Origin: Deinococcus taeanensis
GTDB taxonomy: Bacteria; Deinococcota; Deinococci; Deinococcales; Deinococcaceae
Assembly: GCF_020229735.1 (NCBI RefSeq)
Contig: NZ_CP083459.1
Span: 186,001 to 250,000, forward strand
Length of the DNA: 64,000 nt
Direction: 5' to 3'
In this document: in pieces, positions 51,236 through 60,879 of the stretch
Position numbering within the stretch: position 1 is the first letter of the stretch
Layout of the letters: each line of letters begins with the position of its first letter
Notes under the pieces: generated by a model
What the model was told of the DNA's origin: nothing
Databases searched by the model: none
The model's input: the letters and a program-made list of their open reading frames with translations, nothing else
Program-made: the position numbers and the translations under genes

Positions 51236-51567
51236 GGCATATTTTTTCAGACGCTGGCCTGTTCGTCTGTAGGGCGGATCATTTATCTCGTCGGGCCATG
51301 CGGCGCAGGAAGGCCCGCCAGGAGGGCACCCAGGCCGGCGGCTTGGGGTACGCGCGAACCTGCACAATCACAGGGGCAGGACCGCTCTGTCTTATAAAAA
51401 TGCATGATGTTGCATCAGAATGTGCAATGGCTCTGCAGCCGAGCCTTAATCTCCATCCGCCTCCGGGCAGAAATCGCACGTGCCATCACGGGCCTGACCT
51501 GTTCTCTGTTCTGTATAAAAAACCGCAGGAGCCGGGTGGGGTATCCTGAGCGGCACTCGGGGGTAGC
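51236..51567. promoter_or_regulatory. Divergent promoter region of the transglutaminase / ATP-grasp cluster
   Basis: This 332-base gap separates two divergent operons. It has two AT-rich patches: CTTATAAAAATGCATGATG around 51390-51408, containing the short palindrome TGATGTTGCATCA just after, and TGTATAAAAAACC near 51510, each suited to a -10 element. No full gene is seen. Confidence 0.5.
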
Positions 51568-53229
51568 ATGATGGAGCAGTACGACCAGGGGACAACGTTT
51601 TTCGACGAGATGTTTGCCCCGCACGGCCAGATCCGGCCTCATTACCAGGGGGTGCAGGCCTACTTCCGCCGCCTCGGCACCCCGGAGTTCCAGCGCCGCC
51701 AGCGCCTGATGGATCTGGCGTTCCGGAACCAGGGCATCACGTTCACGGTGTACGGGGACAGCGCCGGGGTGGAACGGACGTTTCCGTTCGATCCGGTCCC
51801 GAGAATCATTCCCGCCTCCGAGTGGGCGGCCCTGGAAGCCGGACTGACCCAGCGGGTCCTGGCCCTGAATGCGTTTCTGCGCGACGTCTACAGCGACGCC
51901 CAGATTCTCAAGGACGGCGTGATTCCCAGTGAGCTGGTGTATACGTCCAGCAATTTCCGCCGCGAGGTGCACGGCCTGAAGGTGCCGCTGGGCATCTACA
52001 CGCACATTGTCGGCAGCGACCTGATCCGTGACGAGAACGGGCGCTATCTGGTGCTGGAGGACAATCTGCGCTCCCCCAGCGGGGTCAGCTACCTGCTCGC
52101 CAACCGCCAGGCCATGACCCGGATCTTTCCCGGCATGTTCGAGCGCCAGGGCGTGCGCACGGTCGACCACTACACCACCGAACTGCTGCGCGTCCTGAGG
52201 TCCCTCAGCCCCCGCGCCCCGGAAGCGACCGTGGTGGTCCTGACCCCGGGGATGTACAACAGTGCCTACTTCGAGCACGCCTACCTCGCGCAGCAGATGG
52301 GCGTGGAACTGGTCGAGGGCCGCGACCTGTTTGTCGATGGCGGGCGGGTCTGGATGCGCACCACCTCTGGCCGCACCCAGGTGGACGTGATCTACCGCCG
52401 GATCGATGACGACTATCTCGACCCGCTGACGTTCCGGCGGGACTCGGCGCTGGGGGTGTCCGGGCTGGTGGAGGTCTACCGCCAGGGCCGCGTGGCCATT
52501 GCCAACGCCATCGGCGCCGGGGTGGCAGACGACAAGGCCGTCTACGCCTATGTGCCCGCCATGATCGAGTACTACCTCAATGAAAAGCCGCTGCTGGACA
52601 ATGTGCCCACCTACCTGGGCTGGAACGCCGACCACCTGGCCCACATGCTGGAGAACGCCGCCGAGCTGGTGATCAAGGCCGTCGGGGAGGCAGGCGGCTA
52701 CGGCATGCTGATCGGCCCAGCCGCCACCCGGAGCGAGATCGACGAGTTCCTCAGAAGCGTCCGTGACAACCCGCGCAACTACATCGCCCAGCCCGTTGTC
52801 GGACTGTCGCGGCACCCGACGTTCTACCCCGACACGGGCGCTTTCGAACCGGCGCATGTTGATCTGCGGCCCTACATTCTTGTGGGCAACGACGTGACCA
52901 TCGTGCCGGGGGGCCTCACGCGCGTGGCCCTGCGGCGCGGTTCCCTGGTGGTCAATTCCTCCCAGGGGGGCGGCAGCAAGGATACCTGGGTGCTGACCCA
53001 TGACGGCCCCGCCCTCACGCGCAGGCAGCAGCAGTTTCAGGGCGCCACCGAGTTGCAGGAATCGCTGCCCACCAGCGGTGTGACGCAGGGTCAGCCGGTC
53101 CATGACGCGGCGGCGGCCCCGTCCGCCGGGGGACAGCACCAGTGGCAGGGCGCGCAGGAGCCTGAGCCCGGCGAACCTGACTTTTCAAGCGGGCCCCCCG
53201 GCGTGCCGGGGCCGCAGGAGGAACGCTGA
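51568..53229 (+). CDS. Circularly permuted ATP-grasp protein, 553 aa
   Basis: The protein is typical of the circularly permuted ATP-grasp type 2 family (DUF404/DUF407). Visible motifs are YRRIDDDYLDPLTFRRDSAL, VAIANAIGAGVADDKAVYAY, LVIKAVGEAGGYGMLIGPAA (nucleotide grip) and the metal-site run VDLRPYILVGND. It starts MMEQYDQGTTFFDEMF as usual. The C-terminal 70 residues are a Gln/Pro/Gly-rich tail. It probably ligates amino acids or peptides using ATP. Its stop overlaps the start of the next gene (TGATG). Confidence 0.92.
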   Translation: MMEQYDQGTTFFDEMFAPHGQIRPHYQGVQAYFRRLGTPEFQRRQRLMDLAFRNQGITFTVYGDSAGVERTFPFDPVPRIIPASEWAALEAGLTQRVLALNAFLRDVYSDAQILKDGVIPSELVYTSSNFRREVHGLKVPLGIYTHIVGSDLIRDENGRYLVLEDNLRSPSGVSYLLANRQAMTRIFPGMFERQGVRTVDHYTTELLRVLRSLSPRAPEATVVVLTPGMYNSAYFEHAYLAQQMGVELVEGRDLFVDGGRVWMRTTSGRTQVDVIYRRIDDDYLDPLTFRRDSALGVSGLVEVYRQGRVAIANAIGAGVADDKAVYAYVPAMIEYYLNEKPLLDNVPTYLGWNADHLAHMLENAAELVIKAVGEAGGYGMLIGPAATRSEIDEFLRSVRDNPRNYIAQPVVGLSRHPTFYPDTGAFEPAHVDLRPYILVGNDVTIVPGGLTRVALRRGSLVVNSSQGGGSKDTWVLTHDGPALTRRQQQFQGATELQESLPTSGVTQGQPVHDAAAAPSAGGQHQWQGAQEPEPGEPDFSSGPPGVPGPQEER

Positions 53230-54161
53230 TGCTCTCGCGCCTTGCCGAATCGCTGTACTGGATTGGCCGGTACATGGAGCGCGCCGAGAACACCGCGCGC
53301 CTGCTGACCGTGAACTACTACGCGACGCTCGAAACCGGCGGTCAGGTCAGTGAGGAGTGGCGCCCGCTGCTGGATATTTCCGGCGGCAAGGACACCTTCG
53401 CTCAACGGTACGGCCGGGTGGACGCCACCACCGTGCCCACCTGGCTGGCGTTTGACCGCACGAACCCCTCCAGTGTGTCGTCCAGTCTGGCGCGCGCGCG
53501 CGAAAACGCCCGCGGGCTGCGGGACCGCATTCCATCGGAGATGTGGGAATGCCTGAACCGCGCCTACCACGACCTGTGCTTTCAGGACGAGGAGGTGCTG
53601 GCCCGTGACGGGCTGTTCGAGTTCTGTAGCGCGGCGCGCGATACCAGCCAGTTCTTCTTCGGAATCGCTTTTGCCACCCTGCCCCGTGACGAGGGGTGGC
53701 TGTTCATGCGCGCCGGACAGATGCTGGAACGGGGCGACAACGTCCTGAGGCTGCTGCAGGTCCGTTACCGTCACCGCGCCGTCGACCCGGCCCTGATGGC
53801 CGTCAACAACCACCGCTGGATGGCCGTGCTGAAGACCGCTTCCGCCTATGAGGCCTACCGGAAATGCAACCACGCCAGTGTCACCCCCCGGACCATCGCG
53901 GAATTCCTCCTGCTGAACGCGGCGTTTCCCCGCAGTGTGCGCTACAGCAGTGAAAACCTGTACGACGCGCTGGCCGGCATCGACCGGATCCACCCGGGCG
54001 CTCACCCTGAGCTGCTGCGGGAAGCCCGGTGGCTGCTCGCCCGGCTGGAGCACGCCACCGTCGATGAACTGATGGACCGGGACCAGCAGGACCTGGGCAC
54101 CCTGCTGAACGACTTCAACCAGATCGGGTCCAAGATTTCCGCCTCATACTTCACGGTCTGA
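53229..54161 (+). CDS. Alpha-E domain protein (DUF403), 310 aa
   Basis: The start MLSRLAESLYWIGRYMERAE is diagnostic of the alpha-E family, as are WEYCLNRAYHDLC-like helices and FFGIAFATLPRDEGWLFMRA. The whole protein is alpha-helical. It overlaps the ATP-grasp gene by one base, and the family nearly always sits beside such ATP-grasp and transglutaminase genes; it is thought to act with them, possibly as a substrate or adaptor. ATG 53229 matches the family N-terminus. Confidence 0.93.
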   Translation: MLSRLAESLYWIGRYMERAENTARLLTVNYYATLETGGQVSEEWRPLLDISGGKDTFAQRYGRVDATTVPTWLAFDRTNPSSVSSSLARARENARGLRDRIPSEMWECLNRAYHDLCFQDEEVLARDGLFEFCSAARDTSQFFFGIAFATLPRDEGWLFMRAGQMLERGDNVLRLLQVRYRHRAVDPALMAVNNHRWMAVLKTASAYEAYRKCNHASVTPRTIAEFLLLNAAFPRSVRYSSENLYDALAGIDRIHPGAHPELLREARWLLARLEHATVDELMDRDQQDLGTLLNDFNQIGSKISASYFTV

Positions 54162-54187
54162 ACTGACCACGACACTTCTGGAGGGCC

Positions 54188-55051
54188 ATGCGCGCCGACA
54201 TTCGCCACGTGACCGAGTACCGTTATGCGGAGCCCGCCTGGGACTCGTTCAACGAGGTGCGCCTTTCGCCCGAGATCAGTGCCCGGCAGGACCTCCGGAG
54301 CTTTCACCTGGTGGTGCAGCCGGAGGCCAGCACGGTCAGCACCCACCGCGACTACTTCGGCTCTCTGATTCATCACGTGCACGTGCACGAGCCGCACCAG
54401 GTGCTGCGCATCGAGGCGCAGGCGCTGGTGGTGACCCGGCCCCTGGCGCCCCTGCCGGCGGTGGCGTTCTCCGCTCTGGATGAACTGCGCAGCGAGGTGA
54501 CTGAGTTTCTGGTGGCCAGCCCGCGCGTGCCTTCAGGCCGCTGGCCGGAGACCTTCGGCGTTCAGGGCCCCAGTCCCCATGAGGACCTCAGCGCTTTCCT
54601 GATCCGCCTGACCGCGCAGCTGAACCAGCAGTTCACCTACCACCCGGGGGCCACCAGCGTCAGCACCACCCTGGCCCAGTTCGCCCAGGATCCCCGCGGC
54701 GTGTGCCAGGACTACACGCACGCCATGCTGGGCATCTGCCGCACGCTGGGCATTCCGGCGCGGTACGTCAGCGGGTACCTCTATTCCGGAGGGGAGATGG
54801 TCGGCGCCGACGCGACACACGCCTGGGTCGAAGCGCTGATTCCCGGTCAGGGCTGGGTGGGCTTTGATCCCACCAACAACGTCCTGGCCGGCGAAAAGCA
54901 CATCAAGATCGGGCATGGCCGCGACTACCCGGACGTCTCTCCCGTGCGCGGCACGTACTACGGCGGCGGCGCCGCCGAACTCAACGTGGAAGTGCGGGTG
55001 TACGGAGAGCCGCCCGCGCGCAGCGGACCGCCCAGGCCCGGAACCCGTTGA
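54188..55051 (+). CDS. Transglutaminase-like protein, 287 aa
   Basis: It begins MRADIRHVTEYRYAEPAWDS, the N-terminal strand of bacterial transglutaminase-like proteins. The catalytic triad is Cys173 (RGVCQDYTHAML), His211 (DATHAWVEAL) and Asp227 (VGFDPTNN). GGAGGG lies 6 bases before ATG. It is third in the operon after the ATP-grasp and alpha-E genes, 26 bases downstream. With the divergent transglutaminase it completes the known four-part cluster thought to make and process a peptide tag. Confidence 0.92.
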   Translation: MRADIRHVTEYRYAEPAWDSFNEVRLSPEISARQDLRSFHLVVQPEASTVSTHRDYFGSLIHHVHVHEPHQVLRIEAQALVVTRPLAPLPAVAFSALDELRSEVTEFLVASPRVPSGRWPETFGVQGPSPHEDLSAFLIRLTAQLNQQFTYHPGATSVSTTLAQFAQDPRGVCQDYTHAMLGICRTLGIPARYVSGYLYSGGEMVGADATHAWVEALIPGQGWVGFDPTNNVLAGEKHIKIGHGRDYPDVSPVRGTYYGGGAAELNVEVRVYGEPPARSGPPRPGTR

Positions 55052-55389
55052 ACCGCATCCACCGCACGGCAGGCCCCAGAGGTGCCTGAGCTGCGCGCCT
55101 GTCACGCAGCTCAGGCCGGCACGCGAAGCGCGCTTCACTACCCGCCCATGAGGTTGGACTTCGCCTTTAATCCTGGCACGGCAGTCGCTGCGCCGCGTGC
55201 CCTCCGGGCGTTCTCAGGTCACCACGCCGGGGGCTCCGGACCGACCGCTGGGCCAGGCGGGGAGGCCCCCGCCCGCAGCGTCCCGTGGGTGGCCGCGCCA
55301 TTCACCGTCCAGGTCACAGCAGACTCCTCAGACTCATCCGGCAGACAATAGAAGTGCACGCCCCACCCCATTCGCCCAGAGGTCCACTG
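55052..55389. other. Intergenic, no gene clearly supported
   Basis: Two overlapping short frames are possible, a plus-strand one from ATG 55148 (MRLDFAFNPG) and a minus-strand one from 55371 (MGWGVHFYCLPDESEES). Neither has a ribosome site or a known relative. Confidence 0.35.
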
Positions 55390-55608
55390 ATGAGCCCGCA
55401 GAACGAGAACAGTGCCCTCCCGCATTACACGGGGAACGAACGCCCCACCCACCTTTACACCGCCAACGAGCTGCGGGCAGAAGGCCTGCAGCCGATGCCT
55501 CAGACTCCCGTGGCCATCTGGCACTCCACGGGTCCCAACCGCAGCAGTATCAGCGGACTGTTCGACCGCCGCACGGCCGTCCCCATGGCTGGGCCCACCG
55601 AACCCTGA
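55390..55608 (+). CDS. Small conserved protein, 72 aa, paralog of the gene at 10952
   Basis: The sequence MSPQNENSALPHYTGNERPT, HLYTANELRAEGLQPMPQTP and the end SISGLFDRRTAVPMAGP aligns with the 10952-11167 protein over its full length. The shared positions include RPxHL, EL, SxxSxLFDR and AVP. ATG 55390 has no clear ribosome site. It is isolated between the transglutaminase cluster and the histidine kinase. Function unknown. Confidence 0.7.
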   Translation: MSPQNENSALPHYTGNERPTHLYTANELRAEGLQPMPQTPVAIWHSTGPNRSSISGLFDRRTAVPMAGPTEP

Positions 55609-56063
55609 CCCCCGCAGGGGCGCCACAGGTGACTGGCAGTAGAACTGGAGAGGCGGCAGGGTTAGCAGCGCGGCGCGCACTCCACGAGGAGGGACGGGAA
55701 CGCCCGGCAACGTGGCGGCCTTCAGGTGGGCCTGCGGGACCTGCCCGGGCGGCAGGAACGCACGGGGGTCGGACGCTTCACTGTGCGTCAAAACCCTCTA
55801 CGGTGAGATCGCCGCGGCCGGAATCACAAACGCAAGGCATGCCGTGAGCACACAGCGTGGCGCACCGGTGGCTCATCAGGAGGGACGGTGGGTGCAGGCA
55901 CGCCGGACGGCCTCCCTCTCACGCGTGAAGTCGGTGGCGGCTGGACCTGCGGCATGCTCAGGACGACACGTGACGCGTGAAAGCCCGGCGGCGGCTCCTG
56001 TCGATCCCCGGACTGTGCCGCCTGGGCCAATCCGGAGGAACAATAAGCGGCGAGGCAGCGGTC
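55609..56063. other. Intergenic, no gene supported
   Basis: A long open frame runs in from 55712 in phase with the kinase, but its codon bias is poor and the leaderless box at 56064 marks the true start. Nothing else is seen. Confidence 0.45.
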
Positions 56064-56069
56064 TATCCT
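56064..56069 (+). promoter_or_regulatory. -10 box of a leaderless promoter
   Basis: TATCCT ends 5 bases before the ATG at 56075. Confidence 0.5.
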
Positions 56070-56074
56070 GCTTC

Positions 56075-58519
56075 ATGCTCAAGCCATCCGCTGGGAATGC
56101 GCTTCTTTCCCCTGACGCTGTGCCGCACCTGATCTGGGCGGCTGACGACCAGGGCCGGACGCTGCAGGGGAACGCCGCCTGGCGCGCCTACACCGGGGAG
56201 GGGGCGCTGTCTGGCACTGTCAGCGTCACCGCGCTGCTGGCGCCTGAAGCGCAGTCTGCCCTGAGCGCCCGGCTGGCGGATCAGGAGCCGTTCGAGCTGG
56301 AACTCAGCCTGCGCGGCGCCGATGGTGTCCCGCACGGGTTCCGGCTGAATGGGGAGCGCGCCGCCGCAGGGCCGGGCGGCGCCTCCGCCTGGGTGCTGAC
56401 GGCGATGAACATCGACGATCTGCTGCAGGAACGTCAGCGCAGCGCCCAGTTGCAGAGCATGATCGACGCGAGCCCCAACTGCATCAAGGTGCTGGACCTG
56501 GAAGCCCGCCTGCTGTCCATGAACGAAGGTGGCCAGGCCACCCTGGAAATTGATGATTTCGACGTGTGCCGCAACCTGCTGTGGCTGGATTTCTGGGACG
56601 GACCCACCCGCACGGTGGTTCAGGACGCGCTGGACCGGGCGCGTCAGGGCGAGCCGGTGACCTTCGAGGCGGCGCGCGCCACTTTCAAGGGCACGCCGAA
56701 GTGGTGGCGGATTACCGTTGCGCCGCTGTATGACGCCGAAGGCCGCATTCATCAGCTCAGCGCGGTGTCGCGGGACATCACCGCGACGAAGGCGGCCCAG
56801 GAAGCTCTGGCGGCACTGGACGCCTTCGTGGCGTTCACTGAGGTGGCCGGCGCGGGCACCGATGTTCTGCTGCTGGCCCAGCATGCCGTGGAGGTGCTGC
56901 GCAGCACGCTGGGAAACGTCAGCGTCGTGTACTACACCCTGCAGGGTGAGCTGTGGAAGGCGCAGGTGTGGTCCGCGGACCTCGCGCCTGAAACGGCAGC
57001 AGTCCTGGCGGCAGGCGTTCCAGTCACCGCTCCGAGCTACGCGCAGGCCCTTCAGACGGCCCAGCCGGTGTTCGCCGCCGGGTGGAACGCGGCGGCGCAG
57101 GGTGTCGACCACACCGGTGAGTACGGCGCCGGGGCGCTCTTTCCCTGCTTCGTGGATGGGCGGCCGCACGGGCTGCTGGGGCTGGGCACCCGGCAGGCCG
57201 AGGAGCTGACCAAGCGTGAGCAGGCGGTGTTCCGCGCGGTCGGGCGGAGCCTGACGCTCGCCCTGGAACGCGCGGACGCCGCGCAACAGCTGATTGACCA
57301 GCGAACCGAACTGGAGGCCCGCACCCGGGCGCTGGAAGGGTTTGCGGCGCTGCTCCAGGACCTGACGGTTCAATCTGACCGGACCGTGCTGCTGCGCCGG
57401 GCCATGGAACTGGTGCGGCAGCTCATTCCCGTGGGCTACGCCTCGTACTACCAGCAGCAGGGCACACGCTGGTTTTCCATGGTGCGGGTGGGCGCGGTCG
57501 GTTCCACGCCACTGCAGACCGTCATCAACGCCGGGCTGCCGGTGGGCCGGACGCCCAGCCTGGACGTGCCCTGCGAAACGAAAGAAGCGTGGTTCCAGGA
57601 CAGCTATGACCCGGCGCGGGACGTGGACGTCACCCTGGTGCAGCACGTGCGGACGGTGGCAACGCTGCCGGTGGTGGTGGACGGCCGGGTGGACGGCATC
57701 TTCAGTGTGGTCCTGTTCGAGGCCCGTCCCTGGAGTGCAGCGGACCGGACCGTGCTGAGCACCGTTGCCCACAGTCTGGGCCTCGCGCTGGACATGTCCC
57801 AGGGCGTCATGCACCTGGCCGAGGAACGCCGCAAGCTCGAAGCGGCCAACGAGGAACTCGAGGCGTTCGCGTATTCGGTCTCGCACGACCTGCGTACCCC
57901 GGTGCGGCACATCATGGGCTTCGCGTCCCTGCTGCGCAAACATCTCGGTGGGGGCCTGGACGAGAAAACCGCCCGGTACCTCAGTGTGATTGCGGACGGG
58001 GCCGGACGCATGAACACCCTGATCGACGCGATGCTGGATCTGTCGCGCACGTCCCGTCAGCCCCTGCGCGTCACGCCCGTGGATCTCGGGCGGCTCGTCG
58101 AGCGGGTGAAGCTGGACCTGCAACCGGACCTGGTGGGGCGTGAGGTCCGCTGGACGGTCCGGTCGCTGCCCATGGTGATGGGGGACCCGGACATGCTGCA
58201 TCAGGTAGTGGAGAACCTGCTGTCCAACGCCCTGAAATACAGCCGGGACCGGGATGAGGTGACCATCGAGATCTGGGCTGAGGAGCGGCCAGCAGAGTGG
58301 GCCGTATTCGTGCGGGACAACGGCGCAGGTTTCGATCCGCGGTACGGCAACAAGCTGTTCACCGTATTTCAGAGACTGCACCGGCAGGAGGAGTTCGAAG
58401 GGGTCGGCGTGGGCCTGGCAAACGTGCGGCGCATCATTCACCGGCACGGGGGGGACGTCGCTGCGACAGGCCAGCCCGGGCAGGGCGCGACGTTCAGCTT
58501 CACCCTACCCCGGCCGTGA
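56075..58519 (+). CDS. PAS-GAF sensor histidine kinase, 814 aa
   Basis: The order is: a short PAS-like region (VPHLIWAADDQGRTLQGNAA), a PAS domain (MIDASPNCIKVLDLEARLLS) with its PAC part (WWRITVAPLYDAEGRIHQLS), two GAF domains (VEVLRSTLGNVSVVYYTLQG and TVQSDRTVLLRRAMELVRQL), a HisKA with His604 in YSVSHDLRTPVRHIMGF, and a HATPase with NLLSNALKYSR and FVRDNGAGFDPRYGNKLFTV. This is the bacteriophytochrome-like kinase type. No response regulator adjoins. Start by the leaderless box at 56064. Confidence 0.92.
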   Translation: MLKPSAGNALLSPDAVPHLIWAADDQGRTLQGNAAWRAYTGEGALSGTVSVTALLAPEAQSALSARLADQEPFELELSLRGADGVPHGFRLNGERAAAGPGGASAWVLTAMNIDDLLQERQRSAQLQSMIDASPNCIKVLDLEARLLSMNEGGQATLEIDDFDVCRNLLWLDFWDGPTRTVVQDALDRARQGEPVTFEAARATFKGTPKWWRITVAPLYDAEGRIHQLSAVSRDITATKAAQEALAALDAFVAFTEVAGAGTDVLLLAQHAVEVLRSTLGNVSVVYYTLQGELWKAQVWSADLAPETAAVLAAGVPVTAPSYAQALQTAQPVFAAGWNAAAQGVDHTGEYGAGALFPCFVDGRPHGLLGLGTRQAEELTKREQAVFRAVGRSLTLALERADAAQQLIDQRTELEARTRALEGFAALLQDLTVQSDRTVLLRRAMELVRQLIPVGYASYYQQQGTRWFSMVRVGAVGSTPLQTVINAGLPVGRTPSLDVPCETKEAWFQDSYDPARDVDVTLVQHVRTVATLPVVVDGRVDGIFSVVLFEARPWSAADRTVLSTVAHSLGLALDMSQGVMHLAEERRKLEAANEELEAFAYSVSHDLRTPVRHIMGFASLLRKHLGGGLDEKTARYLSVIADGAGRMNTLIDAMLDLSRTSRQPLRVTPVDLGRLVERVKLDLQPDLVGREVRWTVRSLPMVMGDPDMLHQVVENLLSNALKYSRDRDEVTIEIWAEERPAEWAVFVRDNGAGFDPRYGNKLFTVFQRLHRQEEFEGVGVGLANVRRIIHRHGGDVAATGQPGQGATFSFTLPRP

Positions 58520-58838
58520 CCGGCGGTGGGCGCCTCCTCTCCGGCTTCCTGCCGGGGCCGTCACCGCAGCAGGCCCGGGCACCCACCGATGTGGACGTCT
58601 CACCCCGGCGTGAGGACGCGGCCCCCCGGTCATCCTGGCCGTTCCGTGCGCCTGAGGTGCTCAGACTGGCTGCTTCGTCGTTGGCCTTTCCGCGGGTCCA
58701 CGGCATAGGTCAGCATCTTTGGGGGTCCGGGAGTCAGCGACGGACTGCTGAGCTCAACGACGCCAGACCGCCCGGGCCGCGACGATCCACCCGATGAGGG
58801 GCAGAGACATCCTGAAGACAGACATGACTGGGCCTGTG
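58520..58838. other. Intergenic, no gene supported
   Basis: No frame with coding bias. It contains GC-rich inverted segments just after the kinase stop (CCGGC and GCCGG around 58535-58557) that could end transcription. Confidence 0.4.
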
Positions 58839-58844
58839 TACCTT
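58839..58844 (+). promoter_or_regulatory. -10 box of a leaderless promoter
   Basis: TACCTT ends 6 bases before the ATG at 58851. Confidence 0.5.
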
Positions 58845-58850
58845 GGACAC

Positions 58851-59870
58851 ATGCCATCCGGGCCTGCGTTGCAACTGAATTTCGATCGTGAGCAGCGCCG
58901 GTGGCTGTTGAGACTGGCGCTGCTCGGGACGCTGGTGCAGGCGGTCACGGCAGGCTACCTGCTTGCCACGACCCACAACGACCCCCGGGCGACGCAGGCG
59001 GTGCTCGGGCTGGTCCTGACCGTGGCCCTGAGCGTCGTGACGTCCCTGCCGCATCTTCCGGTCCGGGCTGTGCAGCGCAGCAGTGTGGGGTTGCTGCTGG
59101 GCTGGCTGCTCATGAACGTCCTCAGCGTTCTGGTCACGCACCGACCCATCACCTCCGGCATGCTGCTCCACCTGACGATGCTGAGTCTGCTGGCCTTTTC
59201 GTGGACGCCAGCGCGGTGGGCGATCCTGGTGTCAGCCGTGGGGTACGGCGCGGTGTGTCTGGCCACCGTGAGTTCACGCGTTCCTGACTTTCCGGGTCTG
59301 TTGCTGACGGGTTTTCTGCTGCCTCTGATCTGGATGGTCACCACCCGCGGTTACGCCGTGACCCGGGAGCGGCTCCGCAGTGACGCCCTTCAGGAACTGG
59401 CGGCGACGGACGAGCTGACCGGACTGCACAACCGCCGCGCGGGCCAGGCCCGTCTGATGGCGCTGGCGGATCTGTGGGCAGACGCTCCGGACCGGTTGAG
59501 CGTTCTGCTGCTGGACCTGGATCACTTCAAGAGCATCAATGACGCGTTGGGGCACAGCCGCGGCGACCATGTGCTACGGCGTGTTGCGGAGCTGCTTCAG
59601 GACGCGGCCCGGCCGGGCGAGGTGGTGCGGTGGGGTGGGGAGGAGTTCCTGGTGATCCTCTCCGGCTTAACGCCTGCCGAGGCCCTGCGGGTGGGAGAGG
59701 AGATCCTCACCCTCCTGCGGTCGGTCAACCTGACGGATATTCGTCCCCTGACGTTCAGCGGCGGTCTGGCGTCATTGAGCGAAGCGTTGACCATGAGTGC
59801 CGTGCTGGAACTGGCGGATCAACGGCTGTACCAGGCCAAACATGCAGGCCGGGACCGGCTGATGGCCTGA
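58851..59870 (+). CDS. Membrane diguanylate cyclase (GGDEF), 339 aa
   Basis: Six hydrophobic helices fill residues about 20-170 (LLRLALLGTLVQAVTAGYLL, AVLGLVLTVALSVVTSLP, VGLLLGWLLMNVLSVLV, LTMLSLLAFSWT, WAILVSAVGYGAVCLATV, LLLTGFLLPLIWMV). A GGDEF domain follows, with DLDHFKSINDALGHSRGDHV and an RWGGEEFLVIL active site. It converts two GTP to cyclic di-GMP at the membrane. ATG 58851 is preferred from its leaderless box; ATG 58824 is also in frame. Confidence 0.88.
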   Translation: MPSGPALQLNFDREQRRWLLRLALLGTLVQAVTAGYLLATTHNDPRATQAVLGLVLTVALSVVTSLPHLPVRAVQRSSVGLLLGWLLMNVLSVLVTHRPITSGMLLHLTMLSLLAFSWTPARWAILVSAVGYGAVCLATVSSRVPDFPGLLLTGFLLPLIWMVTTRGYAVTRERLRSDALQELAATDELTGLHNRRAGQARLMALADLWADAPDRLSVLLLDLDHFKSINDALGHSRGDHVLRRVAELLQDAARPGEVVRWGGEEFLVILSGLTPAEALRVGEEILTLLRSVNLTDIRPLTFSGGLASLSEALTMSAVLELADQRLYQAKHAGRDRLMA

Positions 59871-60879
59871 CGCGACGCGCGGGCCGGCCTGACAGAGCGT
59901 CATGTTGCTCCACCTGGCGTGCGCGGCCAGCCCTGGGCCGGACCACGCCGGGCCAGGGTCGAGTGTGGCTTCACCGCCTTTCTTCCCGCGGGCTGGTCTG
60001 CCCGGTGCCCCTCGCGTACTTTCCCCACACCTTCCTGTCCGTTCCGGTACCGGGCATCTGCTGAAGGGTTAACTGCCAGGATGGATCCTGATCCGAGCCC
60101 CTTAGAAAGCGGAGCCGGGTCAGCTCCAGGAGCGTGGCGCCGTGACCTCGCCTGGAACCCAGTGGGCCGGCGTCCAGAGCTGAGAGGCACCTGGAGCGCC
60201 GTTCATCGTTCAGGCCGCTGGTCACGACAGCGGTTGCCAGGAACGAATGCGATTGAACCCGGATGTTCCGCGGCTGGCAGGCCTACTGCCTTCACTCCAC
60301 CCGGGGAACGGCCTTATCACGTCTGGCTCGCGTCCGTCCAGACCATAGGACAGTGTAGAGGGACAGTTTTTCTTGCCGGAAAGGGCCATTGCTTGTGCAT
60401 TCAATGGTGCACGTTGGTTCTGGACTCGGCCAATGGAGGCTGCGGGTTGTCCGGGCCCCAGGAACGGACCGGCATTGTGCCGGGCAGCAGCGATGCACTC
60501 CGATCCGCGTTTTCCCGCTGCCAAAAGCGTTTGTTCAGGCAGCTGCGCAGGGCGGGAAGGCGGTGCCTGGCCAGCATTGAAGGCGAGGCACAAGGACCGC
60601 AACAGCGGCAATCCGACGCCCCTCCTTTACCCTTCAGAAAAGTTCAGAGGCCCTTTCCTGGCCTTCCTGTGAGGAAATTTTTGAGACGGTGCTGGGCGAC
60701 CTTTTCTGAGCCTCGCCTGTCGGGGGCGCGACGTGTGGTTGGATTGGGGACCCCAATACCCAGTCAAGATTTTGGTCACTATCGGACTTGGTGTCAAAAA
60801 GGACGGTGGTGTGAACTGGTGTACCCTTCAACCGCGAAGTCTTCCTCCTTGTCCTCCTTCCTGGCCCTGGGCTTCTCAT
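59871..60879. other. Kilobase without a recognisable gene
   Basis: Several frames are open but none has uniform codon bias or a family motif. Composition varies along the region. It separates the well-preserved sensory genes from the decayed mazEF locus and is probably made of worn-out gene pieces. Confidence 0.45.

Noticed and set aside
51415..53139. 574-codon minus-strand frame opposite the ATP-grasp gene
   Set aside because: Shadow frame; no motif, while the plus strand matches a known family throughout.
56063..58447. 794-codon minus-strand frame opposite the histidine kinase
   Set aside because: Shadow frame with no domain; typical of high-GC genes.
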